Origin: Pseudoalteromonas luteoviolacea
GTDB lineage: Bacteria > Pseudomonadota > Gammaproteobacteria > Enterobacterales > Alteromonadaceae
Assembly: GCF_001696455.1 (NCBI RefSeq)
Contig: NZ_MAUJ01000001.1
Coordinates: forward strand, 372,001 to 436,000
Direction of reading: 5' to 3'
Length of the DNA: 64,000 nt
The position numbers and the translations under genes are program-made. The first letter of the stretch is position 1, and every line of letters starts with the position of its first letter. Below, piece after piece: positions 1-9,039 of the stretch. The notes under the pieces were generated by a model. The model had not been told where the DNA came from. It was given only the letters and a program-made list of their open reading frames with translations, and did not search any database.

Positions 1-1217
1 AACATGGTTGCAGGGATTGCTTTCCCCATTCCTTGAAACAATCCACTGGACATCATGCAGAATCCTGCAGTGGTAAAGCCTGCAAATGCCACCAAAGCGA
101 TTTCTTTACCTAAATCAGTTACTAACGTATCACTGGTAAAGAGAGCAATCAGCCAATGCGGGTTCAAGCACAGTATAAAGGTAACAATTAGCCCCCACAC
201 AGTACTGATTAAACATGCGACCAGATAAGCTTTTTTAACTCGAACAAATTCACCCGCGCCATAGTTAAAGCCAGCTAAAGTTTGCAGCGCTACCATCATG
301 CCTATAATTGGTAGAAATAAAAACATGTAACAACGTACCAAAATTCCGTGCGCCGTGATGAGTGGCTCGGAGTTTTGTGCAAACACCGTTGAGATGGAAT
401 AAACTGTCGCGGCTAAGATCACCGAGAAGCCACCGTGCGATAATAAGACCGGTAGCCCTAAGCTGAGCATTTTCAAATGAACTTGGAGTGGACTCAGTAA
501 ACTACGACGTTGGAATTTAACAGCGCTTTCGCCTTTCGATTGCAGCTGAATTGCAATAACTAAGGCGATACTCAAAGCACAGATTGTTGCCCAAGCAGCA
601 CCTGCAACTCCCCACTCAAATACGAATATAAAGAGGGCATCTAATAAAATGTTCAATATTGAGGCTGTAGAGAGTACTTGCATCATGGCTTTAGGGTTTC
701 CTGAAGCTCGAAAGCCCTCAGTAATTTGATTGCAGATAAACCCAATTACCCAAAATAGCACAATGGGCGTTATGTAGCTGGTCGCCTGAACTTGCAAAGT
801 TTCTGGCACAGCTAGCAAACTAAAAATACTGTCAAGATTCAAGTAGGTGAGCGTGCACAGTACTAATGCGCTGATAATGGCTAACATAAATGAAGCCGAA
901 AATACTTCATCGGCATCTGCCTGTCGTTTCGCGCCCAAATATCGGGATACGAGTGATGCCATGCCACTGCCGAGCATTGTACTGATAGCGATGAGTATCA
1001 TTTGTATCGGGAAAACGGCTGAAACAGCCCCCATTGCTTGCGCGCCAATTCCCTGAGAGATAAATAGCGCATCAACAAACGTATATAGTCCATTGATGAC
1101 CATACCTAAAATTGTTGGGATTGCTAAAAAGCAGAATTGTTTAAAGATAGGTCCGGTGAGCAAGGGAGAATCTGCTTGCTCCTCGATTGTGCTCATTTCT
1201 GCTGTAGTCGTACTCAT
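1..1217 (-). CDS. MATE family multidrug/cation efflux transporter (C-terminus beyond window)
   Basis: Reading the complement from an ATG at 1217 gives an uninterrupted frame of about 405 residues to the left window edge, so the last part of the protein is missing. The protein is very hydrophobic with about ten visible membrane helices. The internally duplicated halves and features such as GIGAQAMGAVSAVFPIQ and GMASLVSRYLGAKR near the N-terminus are typical of MATE pumps, which export drugs or cationic compounds in exchange for Na+ or H+ at the inner membrane. The layout resembles the MepA/DinF-like branch, but the substrate cannot be read from sequence. It is divergent from the MerC gene. The start is followed by a second Met at codon 8; the first is taken because the short hydrophilic leader is usual in this family. 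Confidence 0.85.
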   Translation of the reverse strand, partial: MSTTTAEMSTIEEQADSPLLTGPIFKQFCFLAIPTILGMVINGLYTFVDALFISQGIGAQAMGAVSAVFPIQMILIAISTMLGSGMASLVSRYLGAKRQADADEVFSASFMLAIISALVLCTLTYLNLDSIFSLLAVPETLQVQATSYITPIVLFWVIGFICNQITEGFRASGNPKAMMQVLSTASILNILLDALFIFVFEWGVAGAAWATICALSIALVIAIQLQSKGESAVKFQRRSLLSPLQVHLKMLSLGLPVLLSHGGFSVILAATVYSISTVFAQNSEPLITAHGILVRCYMFLFLPIIGMMVALQTLAGFNYGAGEFVRVKKAYLVACLISTVWGLIVTFILCLNPHWLIALFTSDTLVTDLGKEIALVAFAGFTTAGFCMMSSGLFQGMGKAIPATM

Positions 1218-1541
1218 GCTTATTCCTTGTATTCTGATATTAAAGCTGCGGATAGTTTACTGAAAAAATGTTTCTCAAGGTTAATTTTGTGTTTTAAATT
1301 TTTAATATTGTGTTTTTTGTGGTTTTAATTTGACCACATTATATCTAGGAGGGCGCAAGGCTAAATTGCTAAGGTTATAATTTATTTCATAAAAAAATGT
1401 GTTGATGATGTCTTTTTTATTAATTTTTGTTGATTTGCAGTATGCATAGAGTTGGTGGGGAACAACCTATTCGAGGTTTAATGTGATGCTCAAAGGCATG
1501 AAACAAAGCACTAAACTTTTAATTATTTACGCGTATTTATT

Positions 1542-1558
1542 ATGTTATATTATATCTT
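1542..1558. promoter_or_regulatory. Zur-like operator upstream of the MerC gene
   Basis: The 17 bases form an imperfect palindrome around position 1550 with 6 of 8 paired positions, close to the gammaproteobacterial Zur pattern ATGTTATAnTATAACAT (two mismatches). It ends 21 bases before the MerC start codon, so a bound repressor would cover the promoter. The rest of the 362-base gap (1218-1579) is AT-rich with no other recognisable element. Zur assignment is inference from the motif only. Confidence 0.45.
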
Positions 1559-1579
1559 TTGAGTTTGGGGAGATTTAAA

Positions 1580-1978
1580 TTGCGTAGTCAAATTCAGCTT
1601 GTTGGAGACAAAGTATCTATTGGCTTAGCCACCATGTGTTTAATTCATTGTATTGTGTTACCTATTTTATTTGTGGCTTTACCGTTCTTATCTGCGAGCT
1701 TTTTGCAAGAAGAAGCGTTTCATCAGTTGCTGCTAGCAGGCGTACTACTTACAAGTGTCTTGGCGTTACTATCAGGATGTAAAACGCATAATAAATGGCA
1801 TATTTTTTCGTTTGGAATTACAGGATTGGCGGTACTAACGGTAGCGGCAATATTTGGACACGACTTACACCATGATTATGGAGAAACGGTTTTGACCATC
1901 ATCGGGAGTGTGATTGTCGCTTTTACACATATAAAGAACATAAAAGAATGTAAAGCCGTAAAGTGTTGTTCCTCTTAA
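1580..1978 (+). CDS. MerC-domain small membrane protein
   Basis: A 132-residue protein with four predicted membrane segments and the MerC-family pattern TMCLIHC near residue 20. There is also a Cys-rich tail (KECKAVKCC). MerC proteins are inner-membrane metal carriers, classically for Hg2+, but no merR, merA, merT or merP lies nearby, so mercury resistance is not supported. The TTG at 1580 is chosen because a GGGGAG ribosome site at 1567-1572 sits seven bases upstream; the TTG at 1559 has none. The Zur-like box just upstream suggests a role in zinc homeostasis, as an inference. Confidence 0.75.
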   Translation: MRSQIQLVGDKVSIGLATMCLIHCIVLPILFVALPFLSASFLQEEAFHQLLLAGVLLTSVLALLSGCKTHNKWHIFSFGITGLAVLTVAAIFGHDLHHDYGETVLTIIGSVIVAFTHIKNIKECKAVKCCSS

Positions 1979-2070
1979 TTCGAGGAGCAACCCAGACTTC
2001 CACTACCCCTCAAGTTTTCCCGCTTAAGACTTTAATGTTTACTCCCGCCTCAGTGATAAGTGGTTGGTTT

Positions 2071-2088
2071 GCTTAGTATGTACTAAGC
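2071..2088. repeat. Perfect inverted repeat (GCTTAGTA / TACTAAGC)
   Basis: Two 8-base arms separated by TG form an 18-base near-perfect palindrome. It lies in the 282-base gap between the MerC gene and the hybrid histidine kinase, about 175 bases before the kinase start. It could be an operator. No U-tract follows, so it is not an intrinsic terminator. Its protein partner is unknown. Confidence 0.4.
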
Positions 2089-2260
2089 TCAGAGCATCAA
2101 CGATATGCTTTGGGAGGCAAAGTGCTTCATTCATCTTGTCTTATTGGCTGTTTGCTTCCTATTGGTCAATCTATACCTAGACCAAAATCAAAAAGATATG
2201 CTTGTTATTTTACCTTATCAGAATGTCAATTAACTTCGTTTGAACTCGTGGGAGACTGAC

Positions 2261-5035
2261 ATGCATCCGATGAAAAACTTTGTCAGATTGCCCATCGCTC
2301 TCAAGATTTTTGTTGTGGTGGTGTTTGGTTTATTGGCTCAAGTAGCAACCCTGCAATTATTTACTCTGAAACAAACCGTGGATAGCCACCTTAATACTCG
2401 AATGGACGAAGTGTCGAGCTTATTTGTACAAGCACAAACCGCGCTTGAGTTTATGGTTTCTGAGGGGAGAGTCGATGCGGTTGATAAATATTTAACTTTA
2501 ATGAAATCTCACTCCGATGTTGAGTTGGCGGTTGTATTCGATGATCAAGGCAAAGTGCGCTTAACTACGCGCTCTGATTTTGCAGGAATGACCGCTGGGT
2601 CAATCTTAGAACAGTTCGACGTCAACGAACTAGTTTCATCAAATTTGCCACACGCTTTAACGAAAAATGAAACCTCGAACTTTTTTGACCGCCAGTCTAA
2701 CTTATTTGTGATATTAGGTCCGATAGTTGCGCAAGGTACTTCAAATAAAGTGAATGCAACGCACTTATTGATCTTGGCAGATTACTCTTTTGCAGAAAAA
2801 TACATCGAAAATTCAACGATGCATGCCTTTACGCCTCTCTTTGTTATCATGCTCGTTACCGCCCTGTTGGTTGCGATGATCTTTCACATATCGATTCAAA
2901 AGCGATTGCAAAAAATATTCACGCACTTTGATAGCTTTCATGCTGAGAAAGGTATCACGTTTATTGATATTGGGGGGAAGGATGAGCTCAGTGAGTTAGC
3001 GAGAAGAAGTAATATATTGTTCCGAGATTTAGCTGTAAGTCACTCCACGGTTAGTCAGCAAAAAGATTACTTCAAAGCATTATTTGAGGGCATTACAGAT
3101 GCCGTGGTCATTGTAGATGAGCAAGGTGCAATACTCGATTTAAACCATACTGCTAAAGAGTGCCTGCTGAAGGATTTGACGGATTCTAAGCAATTTGACG
3201 ATCAGTTTAAATTATCTCACGATTGTGACCAAAAACAATTGGTTTCTCTTTCCAAAGAGGCGGATAGCCATAGAGGTAAAAGTATAAAAAGCTTTTGGCT
3301 AAATCAACAAAAATGGCATGCGATCAACTTATCAATTACCAAGCTTACAATGGCAAGGCAGGGGCTGTCCTGCTACTTGATAGCATTCGTAGATCAGCAA
3401 AAAGAGTTCGAACTGACGTTACAGTTGCAATTGAGTGAACGAAAACTTTTTTCCATTATCGAAAACCTGCCAGAAAGTGTGTTTCTACTGCAAGAAAATG
3501 GAGAAGTTGCGTATCTTAACGGGCAATTTAAGCGCTTTTTGACTACCGAATCTAAGGTATCGAATGCAGAGGAGTTATTAAAAGCATGCCCAAGAAATAT
3601 TGCAATCTTCTTAGAGCAACGCATGCAATCTGTCATGTCGGGTGACAGCTATATAAGAGAAGAAGTACACTACAAGTTTCGTGGAGAAACGTATTATTGC
3701 GCCATTACTTTGTTTCCTATTATCAAGCAAAACAAAAGTAATTATGCAATGGCAGGGTTTATTTCTGACATAACTGTACAAAAGAAAACCGACTATGAAT
3801 TACAGCAAATTCAGAGGCGTTTGGCAGAGTTAGTGCGTCATGCACCAATGGCGATAATTGAATGGGATCAGGCACTAAATATTGTGTTTTGCAATCAGGC
3901 CGCCTCAGAATTGTTCGCCAGCTGTCAGCACTCTTTAGTTGGCAGTAATTTATCGGAGTTAGTTGCGGTCGACTTCTATTCAGATTTAGAACGTTATTTG
4001 CTGCAAACTATATCAAATGAACACCATGCAAAACAATTAATCGCCATCGCAGATAAGCAAGGCCGACAGCGCGTTACTGAATGGCATAGCTTTATACTAT
4101 CTGATGAGACCAGTGAGGTTGCGAGATACGCATCGCTCATTTCTGATATTACGATGTTACACGAGGTCATTGAATCCCTTGAGCTTAAAGAGGCAGAAAA
4201 AGATGAAGTACTCCAGTCAATGGTTGACCCTGTTATCACTATCAATGACAAAGGGCAAATATTGACTTTTAACAAAGCTGCCGAGATCGCATTTCAATAT
4301 GATGCACAACATGTGATAGGTGAAAATGTCAAAATGCTGATGCCAGAGGAATTTGCGATGCACCACGACTCTTTTTTACTTAACTACATCACAACGGGTC
4401 ATAAGCAAGTAATTGGTATCGGTCGGCAAGTTATTGGTAAACGGGCCAATGGAGATGTATTTCCTATGCACCTGTCAATCAGCGAATTGCCAATTATGCC
4501 AAACGGGGTGAGAAGGTTTATCGGTAACTGTGTTGATTTAACCAATATAAAAGAAAAGGAAGAGCAGCTTAGACGCTCGATGAAAATGGATGCGTTGGGA
4601 AAACTAACCGGAGGAATTGCGCACGACTTCAATAATTTAATTGGTATCATGTTGGGGTATAGTGACATCATCTCGATGCAATCAAGCCTCGAACCCGAAA
4701 TCAAAAGCTACGTACAAGAAATAGTAAAAGCTGGAGAGCGGGCAACCAATCTGACCCAAAAGCTTTTAAGCTTTTCTAAAAAAGAAAGTGCGCTGAGTGA
4801 GGTGTTTTCTTTAAATGATGCGCTTCTAGATAGTCGTCAATTATTAGAAAAATCGTTAAAGCCTGATGTAAAACTTATTTTTGACTTGGCACAGGACTTA
4901 CCGGATGTGCAGCTGGATAAACACGACTTTGATGACATGATATTAAACCTGGTGATTAACAGTGTTCAGGCAATAAAAGAGGCCGGTAGTGTGACTATCA
5001 AAACAAGTCTGACTGGTATCAAAATGATAAAATAG
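2261..5035 (+). CDS. PAS hybrid sensor histidine kinase, 5' part of a gene split by a frameshift
   Basis: The 924-residue product starts at an ATG with GGGAG six bases upstream. Order of parts: membrane helix (about residues 11-33), periplasmic sensor region, second helix (about 190-210), then several PAS domains (roughly 270-760). A HisKA dimerisation domain follows with the phospho-accepting His in GGIAHDFNN near residue 788. The N box of the ATPase domain (LVINSVQAI) lies near residue 900. The frame then ends in the middle of the HATPase domain at a TAG. The missing G1/G2 boxes and a receiver domain lie immediately downstream in the -1 frame (5017-5682). The full protein would be a membrane-bound FixL-like hybrid kinase. 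The gene faces a REC protein gene convergently, which could be its partner. Whether the break is a mutation, a sequencing error or ribosomal slippage cannot be decided here. Confidence 0.85.
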   Translation: MHPMKNFVRLPIALKIFVVVVFGLLAQVATLQLFTLKQTVDSHLNTRMDEVSSLFVQAQTALEFMVSEGRVDAVDKYLTLMKSHSDVELAVVFDDQGKVRLTTRSDFAGMTAGSILEQFDVNELVSSNLPHALTKNETSNFFDRQSNLFVILGPIVAQGTSNKVNATHLLILADYSFAEKYIENSTMHAFTPLFVIMLVTALLVAMIFHISIQKRLQKIFTHFDSFHAEKGITFIDIGGKDELSELARRSNILFRDLAVSHSTVSQQKDYFKALFEGITDAVVIVDEQGAILDLNHTAKECLLKDLTDSKQFDDQFKLSHDCDQKQLVSLSKEADSHRGKSIKSFWLNQQKWHAINLSITKLTMARQGLSCYLIAFVDQQKEFELTLQLQLSERKLFSIIENLPESVFLLQENGEVAYLNGQFKRFLTTESKVSNAEELLKACPRNIAIFLEQRMQSVMSGDSYIREEVHYKFRGETYYCAITLFPIIKQNKSNYAMAGFISDITVQKKTDYELQQIQRRLAELVRHAPMAIIEWDQALNIVFCNQAASELFASCQHSLVGSNLSELVAVDFYSDLERYLLQTISNEHHAKQLIAIADKQGRQRVTEWHSFILSDETSEVARYASLISDITMLHEVIESLELKEAEKDEVLQSMVDPVITINDKGQILTFNKAAEIAFQYDAQHVIGENVKMLMPEEFAMHHDSFLLNYITTGHKQVIGIGRQVIGKRANGDVFPMHLSISELPIMPNGVRRFIGNCVDLTNIKEKEEQLRRSMKMDALGKLTGGIAHDFNNLIGIMLGYSDIISMQSSLEPEIKSYVQEIVKAGERATNLTQKLLSFSKKESALSEVFSLNDALLDSRQLLEKSLKPDVKLIFDLAQDLPDVQLDKHDFDDMILNLVINSVQAIKEAGSVTIKTSLTGIKMIK

Positions 5036-5682
5036 ACCAGTCAACGAGTTTACATGTCAAGTGTGAAGTAATAGACACGGGGGAGGGGATACAAGATCAG
5101 CATATAGATAACATTTTTGATCCATTCTTTTCTACTAAAGGTGATAAAGGCACAGGCTTGGGGTTAAGCCAAGTGTACGCATTTATTCAACGCAGTTTGG
5201 GCGGCGTTGATGTAAAGAGCAGTCAAAGCGGCACCACATTTGCAATTTATTTTCCTGCATTGGAATCCAAATCTAAACTGATGTCCCAAGCTAAGCTCAA
5301 TTTTGAACATGTGCATCAAACGCCATGCCGTATACTGGTCGTTGACGATGAAGCATCATTGGCAGATGTGATAGCAAAACTTCTGTGTCAGGCTGGTCAC
5401 ACTGTAGACACAAAAACTTGTGGTATGGATGCGCTGGAGGTGTTAAAAGAGCACTCGTACGATTTGATCATTTCCGATGTACTCATGCCCGATGTGAACG
5501 GCTTTAGTTTGGTCAAACAAGCGCAGGGGCTTCACCCAGAGATAAAAGTTCAGATGATAAGTGGCTACGTAGACATTGAAAAAGTCAGTGATTTCGATAG
5601 TGCGTTGTACGCCAATATTATTCGCAAGCCGTTTCGTCCTCAGGAGCTATTGAACAGAGTTGCAACGCTTTGTTCAAAATAA
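5017..5682 (+). pseudogene. 3' part of the split hybrid kinase: end of HATPase domain plus receiver domain
   Basis: This frame is open from about 5017 and overlaps the end of the upstream frame. Its translation continues the ATPase domain without a gap: VIDTGEGI (G1 box), DPFFSTKGDKGTGLGLS (F and G2 boxes), then a CheY-like receiver. The receiver has acidic residues (VVDDE), the phospho-acceptor Asp in IISDVLMPD and a Lys in IIRKPF. No convincing start codon or ribosome site exists before the G2 box; the first candidate is a TTG at 5158, inside the conserved GTGLGLS motif. It is therefore a fragment, not an independent gene. One extra base around 5009-5018 would fuse it to the upstream frame. 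Its stop codon overlaps the 3' end of the convergent response-regulator gene by nine bases. Confidence 0.8.
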
Positions 5683-6843
5683 CTCAGGCTTAGTATTGTT
5701 TAAATCGAGTTCGGTTTCTAATTCTGGCGCGACCTTTTGCTCCATTTCAAAATACTTATCTGTTTTTTGGATAATATTGGTTAAGTTTGATTTCAATAAG
5801 TTAATTTTCGGTTCAATAGAACCGAGGCTTTTCGCTTCTTTTTCAATTAAATTAGCAATAAATTGTTCCTGCTCTTCAGTGAGATCTAAAATGTGAAAGC
5901 TGGATGTAATTTGTTGGTTTAAGTCATGCATTACCTCATGAATTAAGCATTTATACTCTTCAGATAAGGTATGCAATTCACCAATGCCCGAAGTGATGTC
6001 AACGACGATTTGTTCCATCGCCTGTTGGCGATATAAATCGAGTAACTTGGCTTCTAACCCTTCTATTATCGCAACAGAAATATCATTAATTGCGCCGCTA
6101 TCCTCAGGAGATTCTGGTAGGTTTTTTATCAGAAAGGATATGTGTTTTTCATTTACAATCAGACGCCTGCCAAAGCTATGTAGGCGACCTTTTGTACACA
6201 GTAGTTCAAATATATTTTGCTCTATTGGGCTGATACTAGCGCCACTTGGACCGTAAAACGTGATCTCTTCTTTTTTGACCATAACACTGGTAAGTAATCC
6301 CAATTGTTTCATCGTTGCGAAAAATTGATTGATTACTTGATGCTCATTTTTACATTGGTTTAGTGATTTAAAGAACTGCATGACCAAACTATAGTGGGAG
6401 GCCTGTTGCATTGAAGAGAGGGCTAAGGTGATTGACTCTTGTTCACTGGCTTTGAGTTCTACCTGTGATTGAATAAACTCAGACACCTTCTGTACTTTGG
6501 TAACGAGCTCTTTGATTTGAAATGGTTTTGCAATAAAGTCATCAGCGCCTACGTCAAAGGCACGCAAACGCATATCTAAATTATTGTACCCGGACACCAG
6601 AAACAAAGCACAATGGCTGGTTAAAATTTCTTTTTTGATTTTCTCACACGCAGCAAGCCCATCAATACCGGGCATACTAATATCCATCAGAATCACTTGT
6701 GGGCTATAATCTTCAAGAATCTCGTAGGCTTCCTGTGCTGACGACGCTTGTTTGCAAGAGAAAAACGGCGTTAGTGCGGCTGAGATCATTTCTCTTACTG
6801 GTTTTTCATCATCAACTATTAGCACCTTGGCGTTGCCCGACAT
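5674..6843 (-). CDS. Response regulator: REC plus uncharacterised GAF-like/helical output region
   Basis: A 389-residue soluble protein. The N-terminal 120 residues are a receiver domain with VDDE acidic residues, phospho-acceptor Asp in VILMDISMPG, and Lys in FIAKPF. The remaining 270 residues contain no DNA-binding, GGDEF, EAL or HD-GYP motif. They start with a helical linker, then a mixed segment around residues 155-265 that looks GAF-like, and end in a long helical, Glu/Lys-rich tail. The same architecture recurs in the protein at 35742-36854, with recognisable local similarity, so this is a small paralogous family. It is convergent with, and overlaps by nine bases, the broken hybrid kinase gene; that kinase is the obvious candidate phosphodonor. 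The output function is unknown. Confidence 0.75.
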   Translation of the reverse strand: MSGNAKVLIVDDEKPVREMISAALTPFFSCKQASSAQEAYEILEDYSPQVILMDISMPGIDGLAACEKIKKEILTSHCALFLVSGYNNLDMRLRAFDVGADDFIAKPFQIKELVTKVQKVSEFIQSQVELKASEQESITLALSSMQQASHYSLVMQFFKSLNQCKNEHQVINQFFATMKQLGLLTSVMVKKEEITFYGPSGASISPIEQNIFELLCTKGRLHSFGRRLIVNEKHISFLIKNLPESPEDSGAINDISVAIIEGLEAKLLDLYRQQAMEQIVVDITSGIGELHTLSEEYKCLIHEVMHDLNQQITSSFHILDLTEEQEQFIANLIEKEAKSLGSIEPKINLLKSNLTNIIQKTDKYFEMEQKVAPELETELDLNNTKPELF

Positions 6844-6998
6844 AATTCTTATACTCCTACTGTGAGCTGGTAAAACTAGGTAAAATGTACCACTCCCAAC
6901 AGCATAGTGTAGAACGATTATATGTGCTAAAAAAATATAGCTTTAGCGAGGACTATTTATCTATATTCAAGAGTAATTTGGTATGGTTTTTAGTAAAA

Positions 6999-7038
6999 GC
7001 AAGCCGCATTAGACATGAAAAACTTAACACGGCTTGCC
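6999..7038 (-). terminator. Probable terminator of the BSP peptidase gene
   Basis: Arms GCAAGCCG (6999-7006) and CGGCTTGC (7030-7037) pair. On the minus strand the hairpin is followed by a TTTTA run and lies just after the stop at 7081. The loop is long (23 bases), so confidence is moderate. Confidence 0.45.
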
Positions 7039-7080
7039 GGTTTATTGGGTAGCGTTAAGTGCTACTTCGTACTTGTGGTT

Positions 7081-8133
7081 TTAATATGGAAGCTGTCCAC
7101 CATTATTGATGAAAGTTACATATTCTTGCCAAAGATCGTCAACGCCTCTTCCTAAAATACTGTTAAATGCAGCGTCAAATGACCAAGTATAGTTACCAAG
7201 ATCTTTGGCTGTCTTGTTAAATTTGTACAGGAATTCAGGGTCATGTGTGACTCTGACATAATGTAAGAAAAACCCTGTAGTTGTGTAGCCACCTAACCAT
7301 TTTTTTGGATCGGTAACGTTAGGCTGTCTTGTTTTATGGAAGCCTTCTCCGATCCGAACCGCATCGGCAAGCCCCTCTGTATATGCCCAAAATGCCTTTC
7401 CATCTCCATAACTATCGTGCGTTAACGGCGAATTATTATAGCCATGCGTTACTTCATGAAAGAGGATGCCATCAATTTCATCTTTAATTGCCGCATCAGA
7501 GTTGCCATTGTCACGGTAAAGTTTAGCTAAGTGTGTGGTGCTCACAACAATCGTCATTTCACCAGAGCCATCTTGCCCCATTTTATATGCAACAAATTCA
7601 TTGCCCCAGTGATCTTTTGCTCTCAGTTCAAACCTAAGGTTTCTAAACCTATTTGATTCTACAGGGTCGCGATAAAGGATCTTGGCAACATCGACACAGC
7701 GATTCGCCATATGTCCAGAGGGATCAGAAATGATGCGCTTAAACAGAATGGATCCTTGAGTTTGCGGGTCTACGTCAACAAAGTCGACTTGCGGTTTTTT
7801 CCACTCACCATCCGGTGGTGTTGTCACTTGCTCTTGGATGTTGATGGTATAACTTGTATTGCTGTATGCGTACACAGAAACATAAAGATCATTGCCCTGT
7901 AAATTACATGATTCAGTAGCGGTAGGTGATGTGCTGCTACAGTCAAAGTTTTGTGTTGTCGGCTGAGCGCCTAATCGCATATATAAGTCTGCATCACCCG
8001 ACCCGCTGGTGGTTGCAGTTACCTTGTTTGCCGCATTAAAAGGGCCAAAGTGTTGCCATTGGCGCGCATTTAATGAATTGGTCTGTGTGATAGGTAATGC
8101 ATTTGGTGGGGTGACTATGTCAGAACCAAACAT
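7081..8133 (-). pseudogene. Secreted BSP-family zinc metallopeptidase, 3' part of a frameshifted gene
   Basis: The readable frame extends upstream of the nominal ATG at 8133 as LAEIE, which is the natural end of the F5/8-type C domain encoded in the other frame. The order is: end of the discoidin domain, a PPC-like beta domain (residues about 15-110, with DADLYMRLG and DLYVSVYAY), then a basic secretory protein (BSP) peptidase domain. The domain has the metal site HEVTHGYNN near residue 230 and the downstream EGLAD motif of this gluzincin-like family. BSP peptidases are best known from plants and are scattered in bacteria; here an extracellular protease acting on host or detrital protein is inferred. 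The break upstream makes the locus a likely pseudogene unless it is a sequencing error. Confidence 0.75.
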
Positions 8134-8144
8134 CTCGATCTCAG

Positions 8145-8624
8145 CTAGCTGTAAATGTTAGCACCATGGTTTGCTGTCACGTTTAAACGAACAAATTTAA
8201 ATATTTGCGGGTTAGACACATTGAATTGTTTGGTTTGATAGCGCGCGCCGAATGACTGGTTATTGCGGGTATCTAATGTGAGCCAATTAATGCCATCAGA
8301 CGAGCCTTGTAACTGCCAGTCTTGAGGATCTCGACTGGGGGCGTCATTGGCTGATGTGATGGTGTAGCTTGTGACTCGCTGCGGTTGGCTGAATTGGTGG
8401 CTGATCCAACCTGACGGGGAAAATGTGAGCCATTTACTGTACTGGTCATTATCAAATGCTTTGGTACGGCCTTCGAAAGTACCATTTTCACCAGAAGCCG
8501 ATATGGCATTTGGGTTTGCTGATGTGAGATCTGTATTAGCATATGCCGAAATAGATATAGAAGCAGCTATTATGCACGCGAGCTTTGTGTATTTTAAAAC
8601 GTTATGTGTATGTCTTTGATTCAT
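8145..8624 (-). CDS. Signal peptide plus F5/8-type C domain, 5' part of the frameshifted BSP peptidase gene
   Basis: The 159-residue product begins with a Sec signal peptide (basic start, hydrophobic core, cleavage after SAYA near residue 29). It continues as a discoidin/F5-8 C carbohydrate- or surface-binding domain (EGRTKAFDNDQYSKWLTF, then KFVRLNVTANHGANIY). It ends abruptly one strand before the end of the domain. The expected final strand, QLAEIEMFGSD, is found in the next frame. Inserting one C after position 8151 on the coding strand would restore one reading frame of about 514 codons (7081-8624). The whole is therefore read as one secreted enzyme: targeting domain, PPC domain, BSP protease. 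Confidence 0.75.
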   Translation of the reverse strand: MNQRHTHNVLKYTKLACIIAASISISAYANTDLTSANPNAISASGENGTFEGRTKAFDNDQYSKWLTFSPSGWISHQFSQPQRVTSYTITSANDAPSRDPQDWQLQGSSDGINWLTLDTRNNQSFGARYQTKQFNVSNPQIFKFVRLNVTANHGANIYS

Positions 8625-9039
8625 GTTTATGCAACCTTGTATCGTTCCAAAAATAATTTGGTTTAAATTTATGTTCCAATCTTATTTGTTTTACTGAATG
8701 TTAATATTCAGGGGTGTTGCCACTGTTTTATTAATTGGAACGTTTTAATAATTGGTCGTAAAACGTACTTTGTCAAAGGTTTTTTACATAGGGTTAACGA
8801 TTTTCTCTTTTCTTAGTCTGGTAAATAAACAGATTGTTGGGTTTTTAGATACGTTTTTTTATTGGATTATGCTGGGAGCTTCGCTGAATAATAAGGTGTA
8901 AAATATTGAAAAATATCGCTATAATTTTTCTCAATATGTTTATTTTGCAGGTGTATAAAATAAACTATTTTCTCAACGAGATGTTTAAAAAAACATCTAA
9001 CGAATTGTGGGTACATACAAACTAAGAGGGCAAAACAGG
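8625..9039. other. AT-rich intergenic region between divergent genes
   Basis: These 415 bases separate the divergent BSP peptidase and GNAT genes. They are AT-rich and must carry both promoters. No strong palindrome, small ORF with ribosome site, or RNA structure was recognised. Confidence 0.5.

Noticed and set aside
847..1328. Plus-strand frames of 63-69 codons at the left end
   Set aside because: They are antisense to the clear MATE transporter frame, with no ribosome sites and no plausible protein composition.
1580..1978. Mercury resistance operon
   Set aside because: No merR, merT, merP or merA gene in the window; a MerC domain alone is not evidence for mercury transport.
5021..5035. 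Programmed -1 frameshift in the hybrid kinase
   Set aside because: Only an AAAA run precedes the stop; there is no classical X-XXY-YYZ heptamer or clear stimulatory structure, and hybrid kinases are not known to use this. Kept only as an alternative to a deletion.
8273..8542. 89-codon minus-strand frame inside the F5/8C domain region
   Set aside because: It overlaps the signal peptide/discoidin coding sequence in another frame and has no domain or ribosome site.
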